A stretch of DNA of 64,000 bases from Alisma plantago-aquatica. Taxonomy: Eukaryota; Streptophyta; Magnoliopsida; Alismatales; Alismataceae. The notes below the pieces were generated by a model, which did no database searches, had not been told where the DNA came from, and worked only from the letters and a program-made list of their open reading frames with translations. Shown in pieces: positions 1 through 12,294 of the stretch; within the stretch, counting starts at the first letter, position 1, and each line of letters begins with the position of its first letter. A program made the position numbers and the translations under genes. The DNA lies in NCBI GenBank assembly GCA_963693085.1, contig OY856409.1, positions 1,533,714,472 to 1,533,778,471 on the forward strand, read 5' to 3'.

Positions 1-2
1 AC

Positions 3-980
3 ATACCAAAGTCAGTATTTAGGATTAGGTATAGACACTTCAAGTTTGTGGTTATGCCATTTGGGATAACCAATGTGCCTGCTACTTTCATGGATCTGAT
101 GAACAGAGTGTTCCGTCCGTTTCCAGATCAGTTTGTTGTAGTCTTTATAGATGACATCCTGATCTATAGTCCGGACAGACATGAACATGAACAACATCTT
201 CGACAAGTGTTAACTCTTCTTTGCCAACATCAATTGTATGCCAAGTTCAGTAAGTGCAAGTTTTGGTTGAAAGAAGTGACCTTCTTGGGTCATGTGATAT
301 CTACAGAAGAAGTCAGAGTGGACCCCAAGAAAGTAGATCCAGTTGCAAATTGGGAACAACCAAAGATTCCAATAGAAGTTTGTAGTTTTCTGGGTTTAGC
401 GGGATACTACTGGAGGTTTATAAGGAACTTCAGTGTGACCGTGTTATTGTTGACAAGGTTGACCAGGAAAGATGTACCTTTTGCTTGGGATGATCGTTGC
501 CAGCAAGCTTTTCAAAGTTTGAAGGAGAAGTTGATTAGTGCTCTAGTGTTTGTGCTGCCAGATCCTGGGAAAGACTATGTGGTTTTCTGTGATGCTTCCA
601 AGAAAGGCCTAGGATGTGTGCTAATGCAAGAAAATCATGTGGTTTCTTTTGCTTCGCGACAGCTTAAGAGACGTGAGGAGAATTATCAGACACATGATTT
701 GGAGCTAGCAGTGGTGGTTCACGTGTTGAAGATTTGGAGACACTATCTTTATGGGAAAGTGTGTCAGATCTTTACAGATCATAAGAATTTGAAGTACATC
801 TTCCTCCAGAGTGAGCTGAACATGCGATAGCGTCATTGGATGGAGTTGATCAATGATTATGATTGCACCATTGAGTACCGTCCTGGTAAGGTGAATGTGG
901 TATCTGATGCACTTAGTAGGAAGTCTTCTTCTCTTCCTATGAAGAAGGCACAGTTGAGTTCCTTGGTATGCCATAGGTAG
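3..980 (+). pseudogene. Ty3/gypsy pol remnant: reverse transcriptase and RNase H
   Basis: This is the distal part of a Ty3/gypsy reverse transcriptase followed by RNase H, cut by the left window edge. The frame is open from base 3 and contains the RT motif VMPFGITN and the active-site box FIDDILIYS near 144-170, with both catalytic Asp kept. The RT thumb motif [11 protein letters not shown] follows. RNase H shows FCDAS, then HDLELAVVV and FTDHKNLKY, which carry its three acidic residues. The frame stops at TAG 828 but goes on in the same frame through [18 protein letters not shown] to a second TAG at 978. Both stops fit a Gln CAG mutated to TAG. The family reverse-transcribes element RNA in virus-like particles; this copy cannot be translated through. 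The Del/Tekay-like chromovirus assignment is my inference from the downstream integrase tail. Confidence 0.93.
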
Positions 981-1874
981 GATATGTTTGTCTCCTTACG
1001 GCAGATGAATGTACAGTTGGATGTTTCCTTGTTGGTAGGATTGTTGGTACAGATGCAAGTCAAGCCTACGTAGAGACAGTAGATCAAGGATGCACAGCAG
1101 GAAAATGCTTCAGTTTAGTTGATTAGATCAGAGTTTGGCAGCGAGAATTATGATGGGTTACATAAGTCCAAGGATGGACTGGTTTGTTATTGTGATAGGA
1201 TGATGGTCCCCGATGTTGATGATCTGAGAAAGCTAGTGCTCGAGGAAGCACACACATCAATGTATGCTATGCACCCAGGAGTCACCAAGATGTATCACAA
1301 TATGAAGGATCTATATTGGTGGCCTGGCTTGAAGAGAGATGTAGCTAAATTTGTGGCTAAGTGTGCGGTATGCCAGTAAGTTAAGTTTGAGCATCAGAAG
1401 TCGGAAGGTACGCTACAATCCATGTTGATACTGCAGTGGAAATGGGATCATATAATCATGGATTTCATAGTTGGTCTAGCGAGGACAACTAAGAATCATG
1501 ATTCCATTTGGGTGATAGTGGACAGATTGACAAAGTCTGCCCATTTCATAGTTGTAAAGACAATCTGTACAGTAGAGAAGCTTGCTTAGGTATACGTAGA
1601 TGAGATAGTGCATTTGCACGGTGTACCTGCAATGATAGTCTCTGACAGAGGTCCTCAGTTCACGAGTTGTTTTTGGGAACAGTTGCGCAAAGCGTTGGGA
1701 ACGCAGTTGAGATTTAGCACTACCTTCCACCCACATATAGATGGGCAGTCTAAAAGGACTATTCAGACTTTGGAGATCTTCTCTAAGCTTGTGTTTCAAG
1801 TTCCTAGACAGTTGGGACGTGCATCTCAGTTTGATAGAGTTCACATACAACAACAGTTACCAGTGGAGCATTGA
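981..1874 (+). pseudogene. Ty3/gypsy pol remnant: integrase zinc-binding and catalytic core
   Basis: This continues the upstream pol frame. After TAG stops at 1071, 1080 and 1116, the H2C2-type zinc-binding region appears (AHTSMYAMHPGVTKMY, then CAVCQ), ending at TAA 1377. The core follows in the same frame with [20 protein letters not shown] and SDRGPQFTS, interrupted by TAG 1587. The D,D(35)E core keeps both Asp, but the residue exactly 36 positions after the second Asp, normally Glu in DGQSER, is Lys (DGQSKR, codon AAA at 1752-1754). A net +1 frameshift near 1775-1785 moves the homology to another frame. Integrase inserts element cDNA into the chromosome; this copy is inactive on three counts. 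Confidence 0.92.
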
Positions 1875-2522
1875 TATGGTTCCTTATGAGGCACTATATG
1901 GAAGGAAGTGTAGATCCCCTTTATGTTGGTATGAGTCTGGCGAGTATCAGCTTTTGAGTCCTGAGTTGGTGCAGCAGACGACAGAGAAGATCAGAGTGAT
2001 ACAGCAAAAGTTGAAAGCAGCACAGGAAAGATAGAACATGTATGCAAATAATCGTCGACGTCCTTTAGAGTTATAGCTGGAGACAAAGTGTACCTCAAGG
2101 TCTCACCGTGGAAAGGTGTGCTAAGGTTTGGCTGGAAAGGTAAGTTGGCACCTAGGTATATGGGGCCATATCCAGTAATAGCATGCGTTGGAAAGGTAGC
2201 TTACAAGTTAGAGATGCCACCAGAGTTGCACAGGTTGAATCCAGTGTTCCATGTTTGCATGTTGAAGAAAAGTCATCCAGACACAGGGACAGTGATACAG
2301 CCCATTGAGGTTGAGCTCAATGAAGCTGTGACCTACGAGGAAGGCCCAGTGATGATTCTTGATAGAAGAATAAAGAAGTTGAAAAGGAAAGACCTAGTTC
2401 TTGTGAAAGTTCTTTGGCATCATCGTGGTGTTGAGGAAGCCACGTGGGAGCTCGAGGAAGAGATGAGGAGGAATTATCCCTTGCTTTTCTCTTCAAATTT
2501 CGGGGGCAAAATCCCTTTGTAG
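1775..2522 (+). pseudogene. Ty3/gypsy integrase C-terminal half with chromovirus-type tail
   Basis: After the frameshift the integrase continues with [32 protein letters not shown] and a helix ending QERQ-type, where TAG 2032 again replaces a probable CAG. A second frameshift near 2070 returns to the first frame at IAGDKVYLKVSPWKG. The rest is intact to TAG 2520: the GPYPVIACVGKVAYKLEMPP module, LNPVFHVCMLKK, ILDRRIKKL and VKVLWHHRGVEEATWELEEEM. That last block matches the short C-terminal tail of plant Del/Tekay-type chromoviruses, from general knowledge of the family. The gene ends 15 bp before the putative 3' LTR, as expected for an element on the plus strand. Confidence 0.9.
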
Positions 2523-3130
2523 AGGTTTATGGCTTGTAAAGACCCTGACCTTTATTTTGGGCTTATTATGTTTGCTTTGCCTAAACCTTGTATTTAGTTG
2601 CTTGATAATCACCTCTAGTGGTGATTAGAGTTTGTTTGTGTTTTGTTGAGAGTTGGAGGTGCTACTTGCAAATAACCTAAGTTTAGGTTTGATGAGCAAG
2701 TTTGTCATCTTGAGAGATGTTTTTCTTTGTCCTTGCATCCTCTAGAGTTGAGAGGATGGGTTGGGCCCGTTGCTTGAGTAGCCTTGGGCTTTTTTGAGCC
2801 TTGTTTTGCCTTGTTTGGGCTTTTCCTTACTTTATTGAGCTCTATGTCAGGTAAGGACTGCATTGAGTGTTTTGCATTGGCCTTGAGTGTGTCGAACATG
2901 CTTGTGTTATCCAGGGATGTGTTGCCCAAGATTGGTGTATCGGTCATAGACCATCTTTGACCTTTGGCATCATTTATGTCACCACTCTAATGGACACTTG
3001 GTGCATGATGCTTGCATGTGGCAATAGCCTTGGACATGTGTATGGGGCAAGATAAGGAGTTGTCATTACCCATGGACAAGTGTCCCTAAGTGGGCGACAC
3101 CTTGCCTTGTTTTCTCCTCCACCCTCTTCT

Positions 3131-3137
3131 ATATATG
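3131..3137 (+). promoter_or_regulatory. TATA-like box in gypsy LTR
   Basis: TATATAT about 600 bp into the LTR, preceded by a C/T-rich stretch and followed by TCTTTTCTCTTGCA, a plausible U3/R boundary. The assignment rests on position and composition only. Confidence 0.35.
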
Positions 3138-3419
3138 TGCCTCTTTTCTCTTGCATAGGATCCCTTTAGTTGGTGTTTCTTCCTTTCTTTCCTTGGTGGG
3201 CGACACATCTCCTTTGTATTCTTGGTGGTCGATGCACTTGGAGAAGCTAGATTGGTGGTCGATCCTTCTCCTTCCCCTTGGAGTCTTCTTCTTCCTCTAG
3301 TGGTGGTCGAACCCTAGAGTGTCTTGTTCTTCTTCTTGTGGTGGTGCTTGGAGCTCGCGAGCTTGGTGCTAGAACTTAGATCTTGCTTAAGGCAGGTTAC
3401 ATAACTTCTAACCCTAACA

Positions 3420-4690
3420 ATACTACCTTCTTTTATGTCGAATGTTCATATATGATCTTGATCGGCCTGGCATATGGTTGGATATATTTCTTGCTCGAGT
3501 TCATACCTTTGATCTTGATGGATATATGAACTTGTTTCTATAGTGGATATGTAGTAGATATGTTCTTGACTTTGGTGGCCGAACCTTATGTATAGTGTTT
3601 CTTGGGCAAAACCCCTTTATATCCTTTGGTCTTGAGAAGTGAGCTCGGCCCTAGTGATATAGGCAACACCCCTCTCTCTTGGTTGTTGAGAGGTGAGTCT
3701 ATACTCTAGTTGTTTGGGAAACACTCTTCTCTCACCATGGATTTGAGAGGTGAGCCTTGGTTGGGTGGACCTAGTAGAGGTTGAGACCTTGGCCGATATG
3801 GAGATGATCTATCATGTTGCTCGATATATGATAAAGGTTGTGCAAAACCCTTCTCTCTTGATTGTTGAGAGGTGAGCCAACTTTCTTGAGGTATTAGGGT
3901 TTTGATGATAGTGATCTTGAGGTTAATGGTGACTAGGCCGAGATGAACCTTTGTTCTTTGAACGATACACCTTTGTGGTGATGTTGCCTGACACCCTCAT
4001 CTTGAGTTTAGCTTTGGCCGATATGTCATGTTGAGTGTTGTTGGACTTATGCCTGATATGGTTCTCTTGACCTTGTTGATGAGCTTGGGTGATATGCCTT
4101 GACCGAGATAACCCTTTTCCCTAGTGGGTGTGGTCCCCTTGGTCGATATGGTGCCTAGAATATGTCTCTATTTGGTGCCTTGGGTGACATAAGTTGTTTC
4201 CCGAAATGGGTTCAGTGGTGATCCCTAGTGAGTACCTTAGTGGTGGCCGATATGGTGTGATAGATCTTGTTGGGTGATAGGTTTCCTTGTGGTTCCCTTG
4301 TATTGTTTGTTGATGTGTGCTTGTTGGGTGATACAATGTTGACCTTGGGCACCATGATCCCATCTGATACAAAGTATGAGTTGGTTGTCTGATATAAACC
4401 CTAAGCCTAGATAGTTGTTGAGCTTTGCCCAATGCACATAGCTTCTCATCACACCTTGATCTTGGGTGCACGATATGCTCCATGGACCTAGCAGCCCGAC
4501 ACACCTTGTGCTTTCATAGTAGCATAGCAGGAGCTGCTCGATAGCACTCTTGCTACCTAGATGCATGATACACCTTGGAGCTTGGTGGACCGATATGTTT
4601 TGTTTTAGGGTTGTCGGATATGTGGCTATGTGTTTGGTCGACAGGCTTGGGTAGAGTAGTTACCCTACCCGATACCATCTGTGGTGAGGG
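3420..4690 (+). repeat. CGATATG-motif array in gypsy LTR
   Basis: More than a dozen CGATATG or TGATATG/TGATAC words recur about every 40-70 bp, usually as GGCCGATATG, GGTCGATATG, GGGTGATAT or CCCGATAC after a CTTG- or TTGG-rich spacer (examples 3789, 4018, 4144, 4247, 4590). The array lies downstream of the TATA-like box, so in the R/U5 portion if that box is real. Confidence 0.55.
3604..3878 (+). repeat. Degenerate internal repeats in gypsy LTR
   Basis: Four related units at about 3604-3643, 3662-3697, 3716-3757 and 3840-3878 share the pattern GCAAAACCCTTCTCTCTTG, then TTGTTGAGAGGTGAG. Each contains short inverted CTCTC/GAGAG arms able to form a small hairpin. Spacing is irregular (about 55-120 bp). 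Confidence 0.65.
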
Positions 4691-7290
4691 GTGCCCTACC
4701 CGTCACACTTCTAATGAGGGTAGCGGGCATAGGGTTAGGTCTAACTTAGAAAGGCCTAGCTAATGATCCTTTATCATGTAATCACATCGTTGTTGATAAT
4801 GAAATATGAGTAATGGTTTTTAAACCATTGGTATGTTTGACGCTTAAAGATGATACCAATTAAGATGATAAGATACATGGTTATGTTCACAAGAATAAGG
4901 CATAGTGCATGCTCATGGTTTGATAACAATAATATGATTGATACATCTTATGCTTCATATAATCATGGATGTTGTTCCAAACATGATAGCATTATAATCA
5001 TAAAGATCTATGTTCGGTGATTTAAGTTTTCTCTCTTGATCCGTATACTAACCACGCAGGTATATTAAATGGATTCATAGCCAGGTAAGATTTATGAGGT
5101 ATATGTGCTTTGAATAATATTAAATGATAGTAATCCTTGTTGATGAGACAACATGCCTCACCAGTATGATGAGATAGGTCTGAAGACCTAATAAAGGTTG
5201 AGTGCCTAGTTGAGGTGTTATCCTCTTGATGATGAGATAAGGGATTGTTATCCCAGGTATTGATGATGAAGCCTTGAGAGGTAGTGGCTTTCTGTGATGA
5301 GGGATTGAGATCCCAGGACAATGTGATGATGTCAGTAATAATATAACTTAATGTTGTGTATGTTTTACAACTTGGATGCCTCAAAAACTCACTTAAAATA
5401 TACTAATCAATTACACTGGAACATATTATGTAGTTTCCCTGGCCATAGATCCATCATCGTCAGAATTTGATGATGGTGAAATAGGTTTATCTTGTGGGAT
5501 TACCTGGAGCGCATATTGCTGAATATGTGGGGTTTCCCCTAGCCGAAAATAGGACGATTAGAGTACAACTGCGGTTGTAGACTCAGTACAGTAAGAGCAT
5601 GCTGAACAGGCCCATGACTTAAAGTGATAGAGCGTGAATGTGTTCATGGCTCAAGAGCACGGTGATCAGGCACGTGGCTCAAAGTTATACTAGCTCCTAT
5701 ACCAAGGTGGGCTAGAGACATGGGTAGCTTGCAGAGCTGACCCTGAGGTTGAGGCCATATAAGCATGAGACTACGGTCCTACTTTAGTTTTCATGCACTG
5801 ACCATGAGGAGGTGAGGTTATGGAGTCTGTCTCTCCTATTTACCTTGTATGGCACCAGATTTGGGTTTCGCAGTCGAAGGTTGGATTTGAGTAGGGACAA
5901 CTCACTTCCTCAGGACATAATAATACGTAATTCAACTGAATAGTATCTATTGCTTAAGGCAAAATGCAGAACATTGGCCGATGCTTGGCTTGTGTAGTTG
6001 ATCTAGTTATATCTTGGAGTTACTCGCACGTCCTTTATGTTTTGTGATAAGATCTTATTAATTTATCTTGTCAATCATGTTCCATAAAGAAAATCAGGTT
6101 ATATGCCTCCTGGATATCTTGGTAAGTTGGAAATACGGTAAGTCCTGCTCAGTATGCTGCTCATATTATATGTCTTATCAGCTATCTACTTTATCCACTT
6201 TAATCTTTTTGAGGTTTTATAGTTTCGGCGGGGAGTTATGTTTCTCGCTGGGACTGGGTGTCTCACCCCGTTGGTTTACAACCTTTTTAGGTGATCGCAC
6301 TAGATGTGGTGGTGGTCACGAGGTTGCGGCCGAGCAGAAAGAGGAAGAACAATAGAAGGTAAGAGATGGACATGCTGCTATTTTGGTGGTCTTGTACTAG
6401 AGTCCTAGAGTCATCCATGTACTCTCATGTCCTCGGAGAAGTTTTGACGAAATTTCACCATGTATAGATGTTGTACCTTTGTTTATCCTGCTAATGGCCT
6501 TATGTGGTCTGTTATGGATATATAAATAGGTGACGAACTCATGTGGTGACAAGACAGCTAGTTTCCTTAAGTTGTGGACATATATTAGGCTTGTAATATA
6601 TCTATAACATGTTTCCTTATAGGATCTGGATGTAATAATTCCCTTATGCATGTTTTCCACAATCAGTTTTAATTAACCCGTGTTTTTGGTAATATGTGGT
6701 TCCGCATGTTTTCACGTGGCATCTTGTTGTCTTTGTGGTAGAGGGATGTCACAATTATGATTTTACGTAAATCGGTCAATAGAATCATGCCACATCGGCA
6801 AAGCGACCACACATAACCAAAGCAAAATCAAAGAGGGGACACACCTTGTTGACTTGGCCCAATCAGAGCCGGCCAAGTCTAGAGTCAAAGGTGCGGTCTT
6901 GACTCGCCCCAAAGAAAAACAAAACCGGCAAAAAGACATCTATGCCTTAAGGTGGAAAATGAGGGAAAGAAGAGAACGAGAGGGGTAAAACCATAAAACC
7001 ACCATGGAGTATCTTCTCCAGCTACTCGAGTCATGGCTGGAAAGGAGCAATCTTGGATTTTGGGCACTTTTGTGTTTCTCGACCAAACTCAAAGATCATC
7101 CTACCAAACGAAATCTTGAGAGAAGATGAACTCATATTTACCTTTGATTTGTACGGAGATGGTGTGTAGAGATAGGGGTGTGCCGCAAACCCTGGAGCAA
7201 AAATTGACCATCGGTAATCAACCACGCAAACACGAATGAAATTGAGAGGATAAATGAGTTGCAAGGTAACCCAGCAAACCTCGGCTAGGG

Positions 7291-7300
7291 GTATTTATAG
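7291..7300 (-). promoter_or_regulatory. TATA box of minus-strand LTR
   Basis: CTATAAATAC on the minus strand, the strongest TATA match in this part of the window, followed downstream by a C/T-rich leader. Confidence 0.45.
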
Positions 7301-8454
7301 GTAAGGTTGTGTAGGGAGGAGAGAAGGTAGTTGTCCAAACTTTCTTGGAAAGTAAGGCTTGGAGTTTTCTCAAAACATTGGCAAAACACTAAGATATTAG
7401 GATCAATTGGTACAAAATCAAAGTTGGAAACCAAAGGAGAAGAAATCGCTTGATTTCATTAAGAAACGATCGAGAAATCTGAAATCCAAATTCCAATCCA
7501 ATTTGTCCACTTTCCTTGTTATTCACGATCAAGGTGACAAGTTCCTAGTCGTTTGATCAGTCAGGCAATCAATCTGGTCCATTCATTGGTGTGAAAAAGA
7601 GAAAAATAAAGGAAAATATTGTGTGACAAGATAAATGCAATTCCTAAACCAATTAGGACTAAAGTGTGGATATATTAATTTCCCTTTTTCTCTCTCCTCA
7701 TTTGAAGGGGAAAACATGTTCCAAACTAAATGAAAATTGACACTAAGACTATTTTTTATATGAGGAATTTGAATATACAATTAATTTTGCTTTTTGGGAA
7801 CATTTAATGTGTAAAATAAATCAAAACTTATTTTCTCTTTCCTCCTTCATTATTGGTGATATGATTCTCCAAATTTGATGAAACTTCACCCACAAGTCAT
7901 ATTAAGTGCCTTGGATACGAATTTGTCCTTAATTTTACATGTTGGGATTATTTGTTCATTTATTTAATATATTGAAGGTTCTACACACTATCTCTCTCCT
8001 AATTTCACCTTTTATTCAAATATCATCCAAATTAACTCAAATTTTCTCAAAGCCATATTTTTATGTCCAAATTATGAATTTGGCATTAGTTTCCCAATTT
8101 AATAACATTAAGTGCTTTACTTATTATTTTTTAGATATCTTCTATTTTCCCATTTAATAAACACATTTGTAATTACATATTTCCATAATTGATGAAACTT
8201 GGCACTTAAGTAAACTTTATGTCCAAGAAAATGAATTTGTCCTACAAAATTTCTTATTAGTTTCCATTCTACAATTTTTAGGCAATTTACTTCATATTAC
8301 CTTTTGCCCATCATTCAATTATTGCCATAATTTCATATATTTGGAATATCCTTTTCTTTTTCTTATTCTAAAAGGTCCTAGAAAATTCTTGCACGAAATT
8401 CTTTATCCTTTTATTACTTAAGTTGACATTTTACATATTAGACTCATTATTAAC

Positions 8455-8550
8455 CTTTCACTGAGGTATTTGTGCATAAATCCCTTTATTGGCATAAACA
8501 AACTTTCACTGAGGTATTTGTCCATAAATCCCTTTATTGGCATCAATTGT
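8455..8550. repeat. 48 bp tandem duplication
   Basis: Two adjacent copies of a unit beginning CTTTCACTGAGGTATTTG (starts 8455 and 8503, period 48) and containing CATAAATCCCTTTATTGGCAT. I see one substitution (GTGCAT versus GTCCAT) in the shared 41 bp core. Confidence 0.9.
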
Positions 8551-8675
8551 AAACAAATATTCATTAAACCACTATAAATTCCACAAATTAAACAGAAAGG
8601 CCAACAAGGATAGAAATGTAAAAAAAGATTAGAAAGAGGGCCAAAAGACAAAATGTCTAGGATTTGGTATGTTAC

Positions 8676-11600
8676 AATAACACTTAGATTCAAATTGAGT
8701 TCTAGGAGGATGTACGAGGCCACTGAACATTTCACCAATGAGATATGATGTAAGAAATACCTTTCCCACTTATCTAGTCCCCACGACAATGGGTACGGTC
8801 GATGAACTCATGGGGGGTAGATTGAGATCTGCATCCTAGGAGATGAGTAGTTGTGGAGGTTTGGAAGACTTTGCCAAAGATTATGTTGACCTTTTGAACT
8901 GACTAGGTGCCATGATGTTGATGCAATTTCTTACCAAAGAGGAGGACCATGATGAACAAGGTGCTTCACAAAAAACCAAAGTCCTGATGGCGACTTGGAT
9001 GAGCAGGCGATGAGGAAGAAAATACAAGGGGTTTGAATCGGGTCCTGGCCTCCTAACTAGCCAGCTCCCTAACCTACGAAGGCTAGTTCATAAAAAATGA
9101 TAGGTCTAGGAGACAAACCCAATAGGGAGTGGGCCATGGGCATAACAAAAGCCAAGAGCCACATGGCAGTACACTATTTACTCAAAAACGTAATTATTTT
9201 GAAATATATGAGATAATATATAAATCTTGCATGATTTATATTAAATGTCTAGTTGTCATAAAAATACAAACCACATACGAATATTGTTAGAAATGTGAGT
9301 AGAACATCATGGGACCATGATCTCAGTATTTGTATGCTTTAATCTCAATGATACCATGTCAGATGTATTGCATTTGTTTCATGAATAATAAATATCAAAT
9401 GATGACCTAAAATTATGAGAATATATCAATAATTGTAAGTTATGAAATATAATCCATACTATATTAAATATGCCATATTTGTACATTTAATTATGTAATT
9501 TGATTTACATAGGGATAATACACATTAATAACCTTAAATAAAACTTGATAATTACATATATGCATGAAAAATCTTGGAATTACATAACACCCTCATATCA
9601 TAGAATAGAAGCTAATATGTAACTATGAGATTAGTTTTATGCGTGAAATTCATGATTATATAATGAAGACTCAAAATATATGTTGTTAACCCTAATTGAA
9701 TTAATGTGTGTAACCTTGGGTTAATATTGCATAAAATTTGTATGCAATAAAATGTTCAGGTAATTGTTTCTAATCTATAATATGGCATCAAGAACATATT
9801 ACTATGACAAAAAAAGGTAGGATGGGAATATCCTAATTGGTAGGATAAACCCTAATATGGAACTAGATAGGGTTAAGATGATGAGAATATAATTATAGTA
9901 CATGATCTTTTCTTAATCAGGGTTGACCAAGGTTGTAGTTGAATTGATGATTTGTGATGAATATGTATCTTGATTCAAGGTACGTTTTACCTCTTACTTG
10001 GCCTACTATATAGTATGGTTGTATTATATGTGTAAAATATACTTGGAATATGATATTGGATCAAATAATTGTTCTTGTATTCTAACTTGCCATATATAGT
10101 TTTGAACACATGAAACATAATATATTTGTTCCATTATATGAAAGCATTAAACTCTTTGGTAGTAAAATCCTTAGAACTAACTTAAATCTTTGGTAGTCAG
10201 TTACATTGTACATATGATCAAACTCTTTGTTAGGAGATCATAAAGGACGTAATTTTGAACTATTTGAGAGTTGAGAGAATGCATCAAAACCTCCAGTGGT
10301 CAATACAAGGATATATAATGAAAAATGTACTTAAAATATGTGTTCTCTTTTAATAATAAATATCTTTTTTCAAATATTATTTTATTATATATATTACTAT
10401 GTTGTAGTTTTATCTTATTGCCAAGTCATAGTATTAAAGATGTATATGAAACATGTAGCATACTCAATACAATATTGTATTATATTGTGTTGATATGTAA
10501 CACTTGTAATATATTTTTTAGGTGATGTGGATATATGATCTTGAAGACTCTTCGTAGTTGTATTTATGTGGTGAGTAGATGTATAGTTTGACCTAATGTC
10601 TAAAAAATCCTATTATAGTGGTAGTATATGCAACTATAAAAGTTTACTATTCAGTATGTAACCTCAAAAGTTGTAACAATTCTTTTTTTGACTATATGTT
10701 GAATGGTGAGCTTATTTTGAATGATTTGTTCTCGTTCATGTCCATGTTCTACTTTGATTTCTTTGACTCCCTATGTAGATATGATTGTTACAAATCCATT
10801 GCACTTAAAGAGTTTCATTCCAAAATTTAGTAGTATGCAAAAGGATCGCATCAATTTAGCTGAATTGATCTTAGTTTAGAAATGAATTCTTAGGGAAATC
10901 CTTCCTCATGTGAACAAACTTATTAAAATATATATACCTTTCAAATACAGCTCCATGGCACTACCCACCTAGGTGATTCTTACAAATGGGACATTGTTGT
11001 ATAACCACTTGAGCAAAAAAAAAATTTCACCATCAAAAACAAAAGTGAAGATAGGCACAACACTACTTGCAACAAGAAAAACACTTGGCATAGTTTTTTA
11101 TGTTTAAATTGAGATTCTCCATGAGTTGAGGGTTTCAATTTAGACATGACACATTTGGTCATGGTGATGAAAATATGGGAATGTCCCAATAGGAAGAACT
11201 GAAGACCTAGGCACACATACATCATGAATCCATTTGGAGCAACAAACCTAACACTAGGATATTTGAAGGTGGATTTTTAAAGATTTAATTTGAATTTAAG
11301 CCGAATAAGACAAATTTGAACATACCAAGACTTTATTTCAAATGAGTAATCTAGGATCATATAATGGTGAATGAAAAAAATCCTTTACCCCGAGTTAACA
11401 CAAATAAAGGCAAAGATAATAAAAAGTGTGTAATGCTTTGCATGTTGATGTTTGATTTTAATTTATTGATTCTAAACTTGTGATTTTATTTGAGGGATTG
11501 GTTACTTAGTACATTTGAGATGTCTTATTTATGATTTTCACTCTAGAATAAATTATCTTTAAAATTATGGTGAATATAAATAATAAATTTGGAAGCACCC

Positions 11601-12238
11601 ATGCCTCAGGTTTGCCTTAATTTCTACAATAGTGAATTGCATGATGAATTTATGATCTACTTGATAGTTGTTTCTAGAATGTTACCTAAGAAGTTAAATG
11701 AGTGATGCATTCTAGTTTTATTTAGTATGTCTAGTTACCCAGTACAAGTAGTTTACATTGTTGACATTAGAGATTCATATTTAGTTCAATGCTCAAAAAC
11801 ATGAAAGTAGAAGCCTTAAATACAAAGTTAAGCTAATATCAATACAGTGAGTATATCTATTAGTGGAATTAAAGAATCAACTAGACATTAGATTCTTTGA
11901 ACACTATAGAATCTATCACAGAGGTCTATACCATGAAGGAGGATACATGTTTACCGATGATCGAGTTCAGAATGAGGTAGCTAGATTGTACCACAGAGAT
12001 ACAGGGGACTGATCCTAGTGAGGAAATTTCTCCTTAATATAGTGAGGTACTCAACATGAACTGGTGATTTAGGTGCTATAATATATAGCTCAGTTAGTTC
12101 ATATATTGCTCAGTGAGTCAACCCTTGTGAAATCATTGATGTAGGTAGTTAAATCAAGTACTTTGACTCTTGCCTAAGTACCTAGGTTTATAAGAGGAGT
12201 TTAGTTTATCTACCAGTTGTTTATTTGCTGACACCAGA
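8676..12238. other. AT-rich stretch without recognisable genes
   Basis: 8.68-9.17 kb is somewhat richer in G and resembles decayed coding or retroelement DNA (GAGGAGGACCATGATGAA and similar), but stops occur in all frames and I recognise no domain. From 9.18 kb the sequence is very AT-rich with only short chance open frames such as 10,325-10,525. CTTTGGTAGT words recur at 10.15-10.2 kb. Confidence 0.6.
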
Positions 12239-12294
12239 CCTGGAAAGACTCATTGTAGACCAGGGACCTAGAAAGCCTAGTTGTAGACTAGGGA
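12239..12294. repeat. 28 bp imperfect tandem pair
   Basis: CCTGGAAAGACTCATTG and CCTAGAAAGCCTAGTTG begin two diverged units 28 bp apart; both contain TGTAGAC and end in AGGGA or AGGGAG. Confidence 0.6.

Larger units (their letters stand above)
2535..6753 (+). mobile_element. Putative 3' LTR (4.2 kb) of the Ty3/gypsy element
   Basis: The segment starts TGTAAAGACCCTGACC just after the pol stop and ends GGGATGTCACA, so it has TG...CA ends and an imperfect TGT/ACA inverted terminal repeat. A TATA-like TATATAT lies at 3131-3137. The polypurine tract expected before it is poor (GAGGTTTATGGC). The left LTR lies outside the window, so boundaries cannot be confirmed by LTR pairing. Open frames inside it (for example 6068-6355) look like chance. 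At 4.2 kb it is long but within what is known for this lineage. Confidence 0.6.
6754..8675 (-). mobile_element. Truncated minus-strand LTR interrupted by the gypsy element
   Basis: Read on the minus strand, this begins at 8675 with TGTAACATACC, a typical plant gypsy LTR start. It carries a TATA box (CTATAAATAC, complement of 7291-7300) followed by a C/T-rich leader, and runs without a recognisable LTR end up to 6754, where the other LTR stops. The simplest reading is an older LTR into which the gypsy element inserted. The part left of the insertion lies outside the window. Small open frames here (for example 7031-7264 on minus) have no recognisable domain. Confidence 0.4.

Noticed and set aside
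6061..6355. 95-codon open frame near the end of the gypsy LTR
   Set aside because: No domain, lies within the putative LTR, and is not supported by any neighbouring gene signal.
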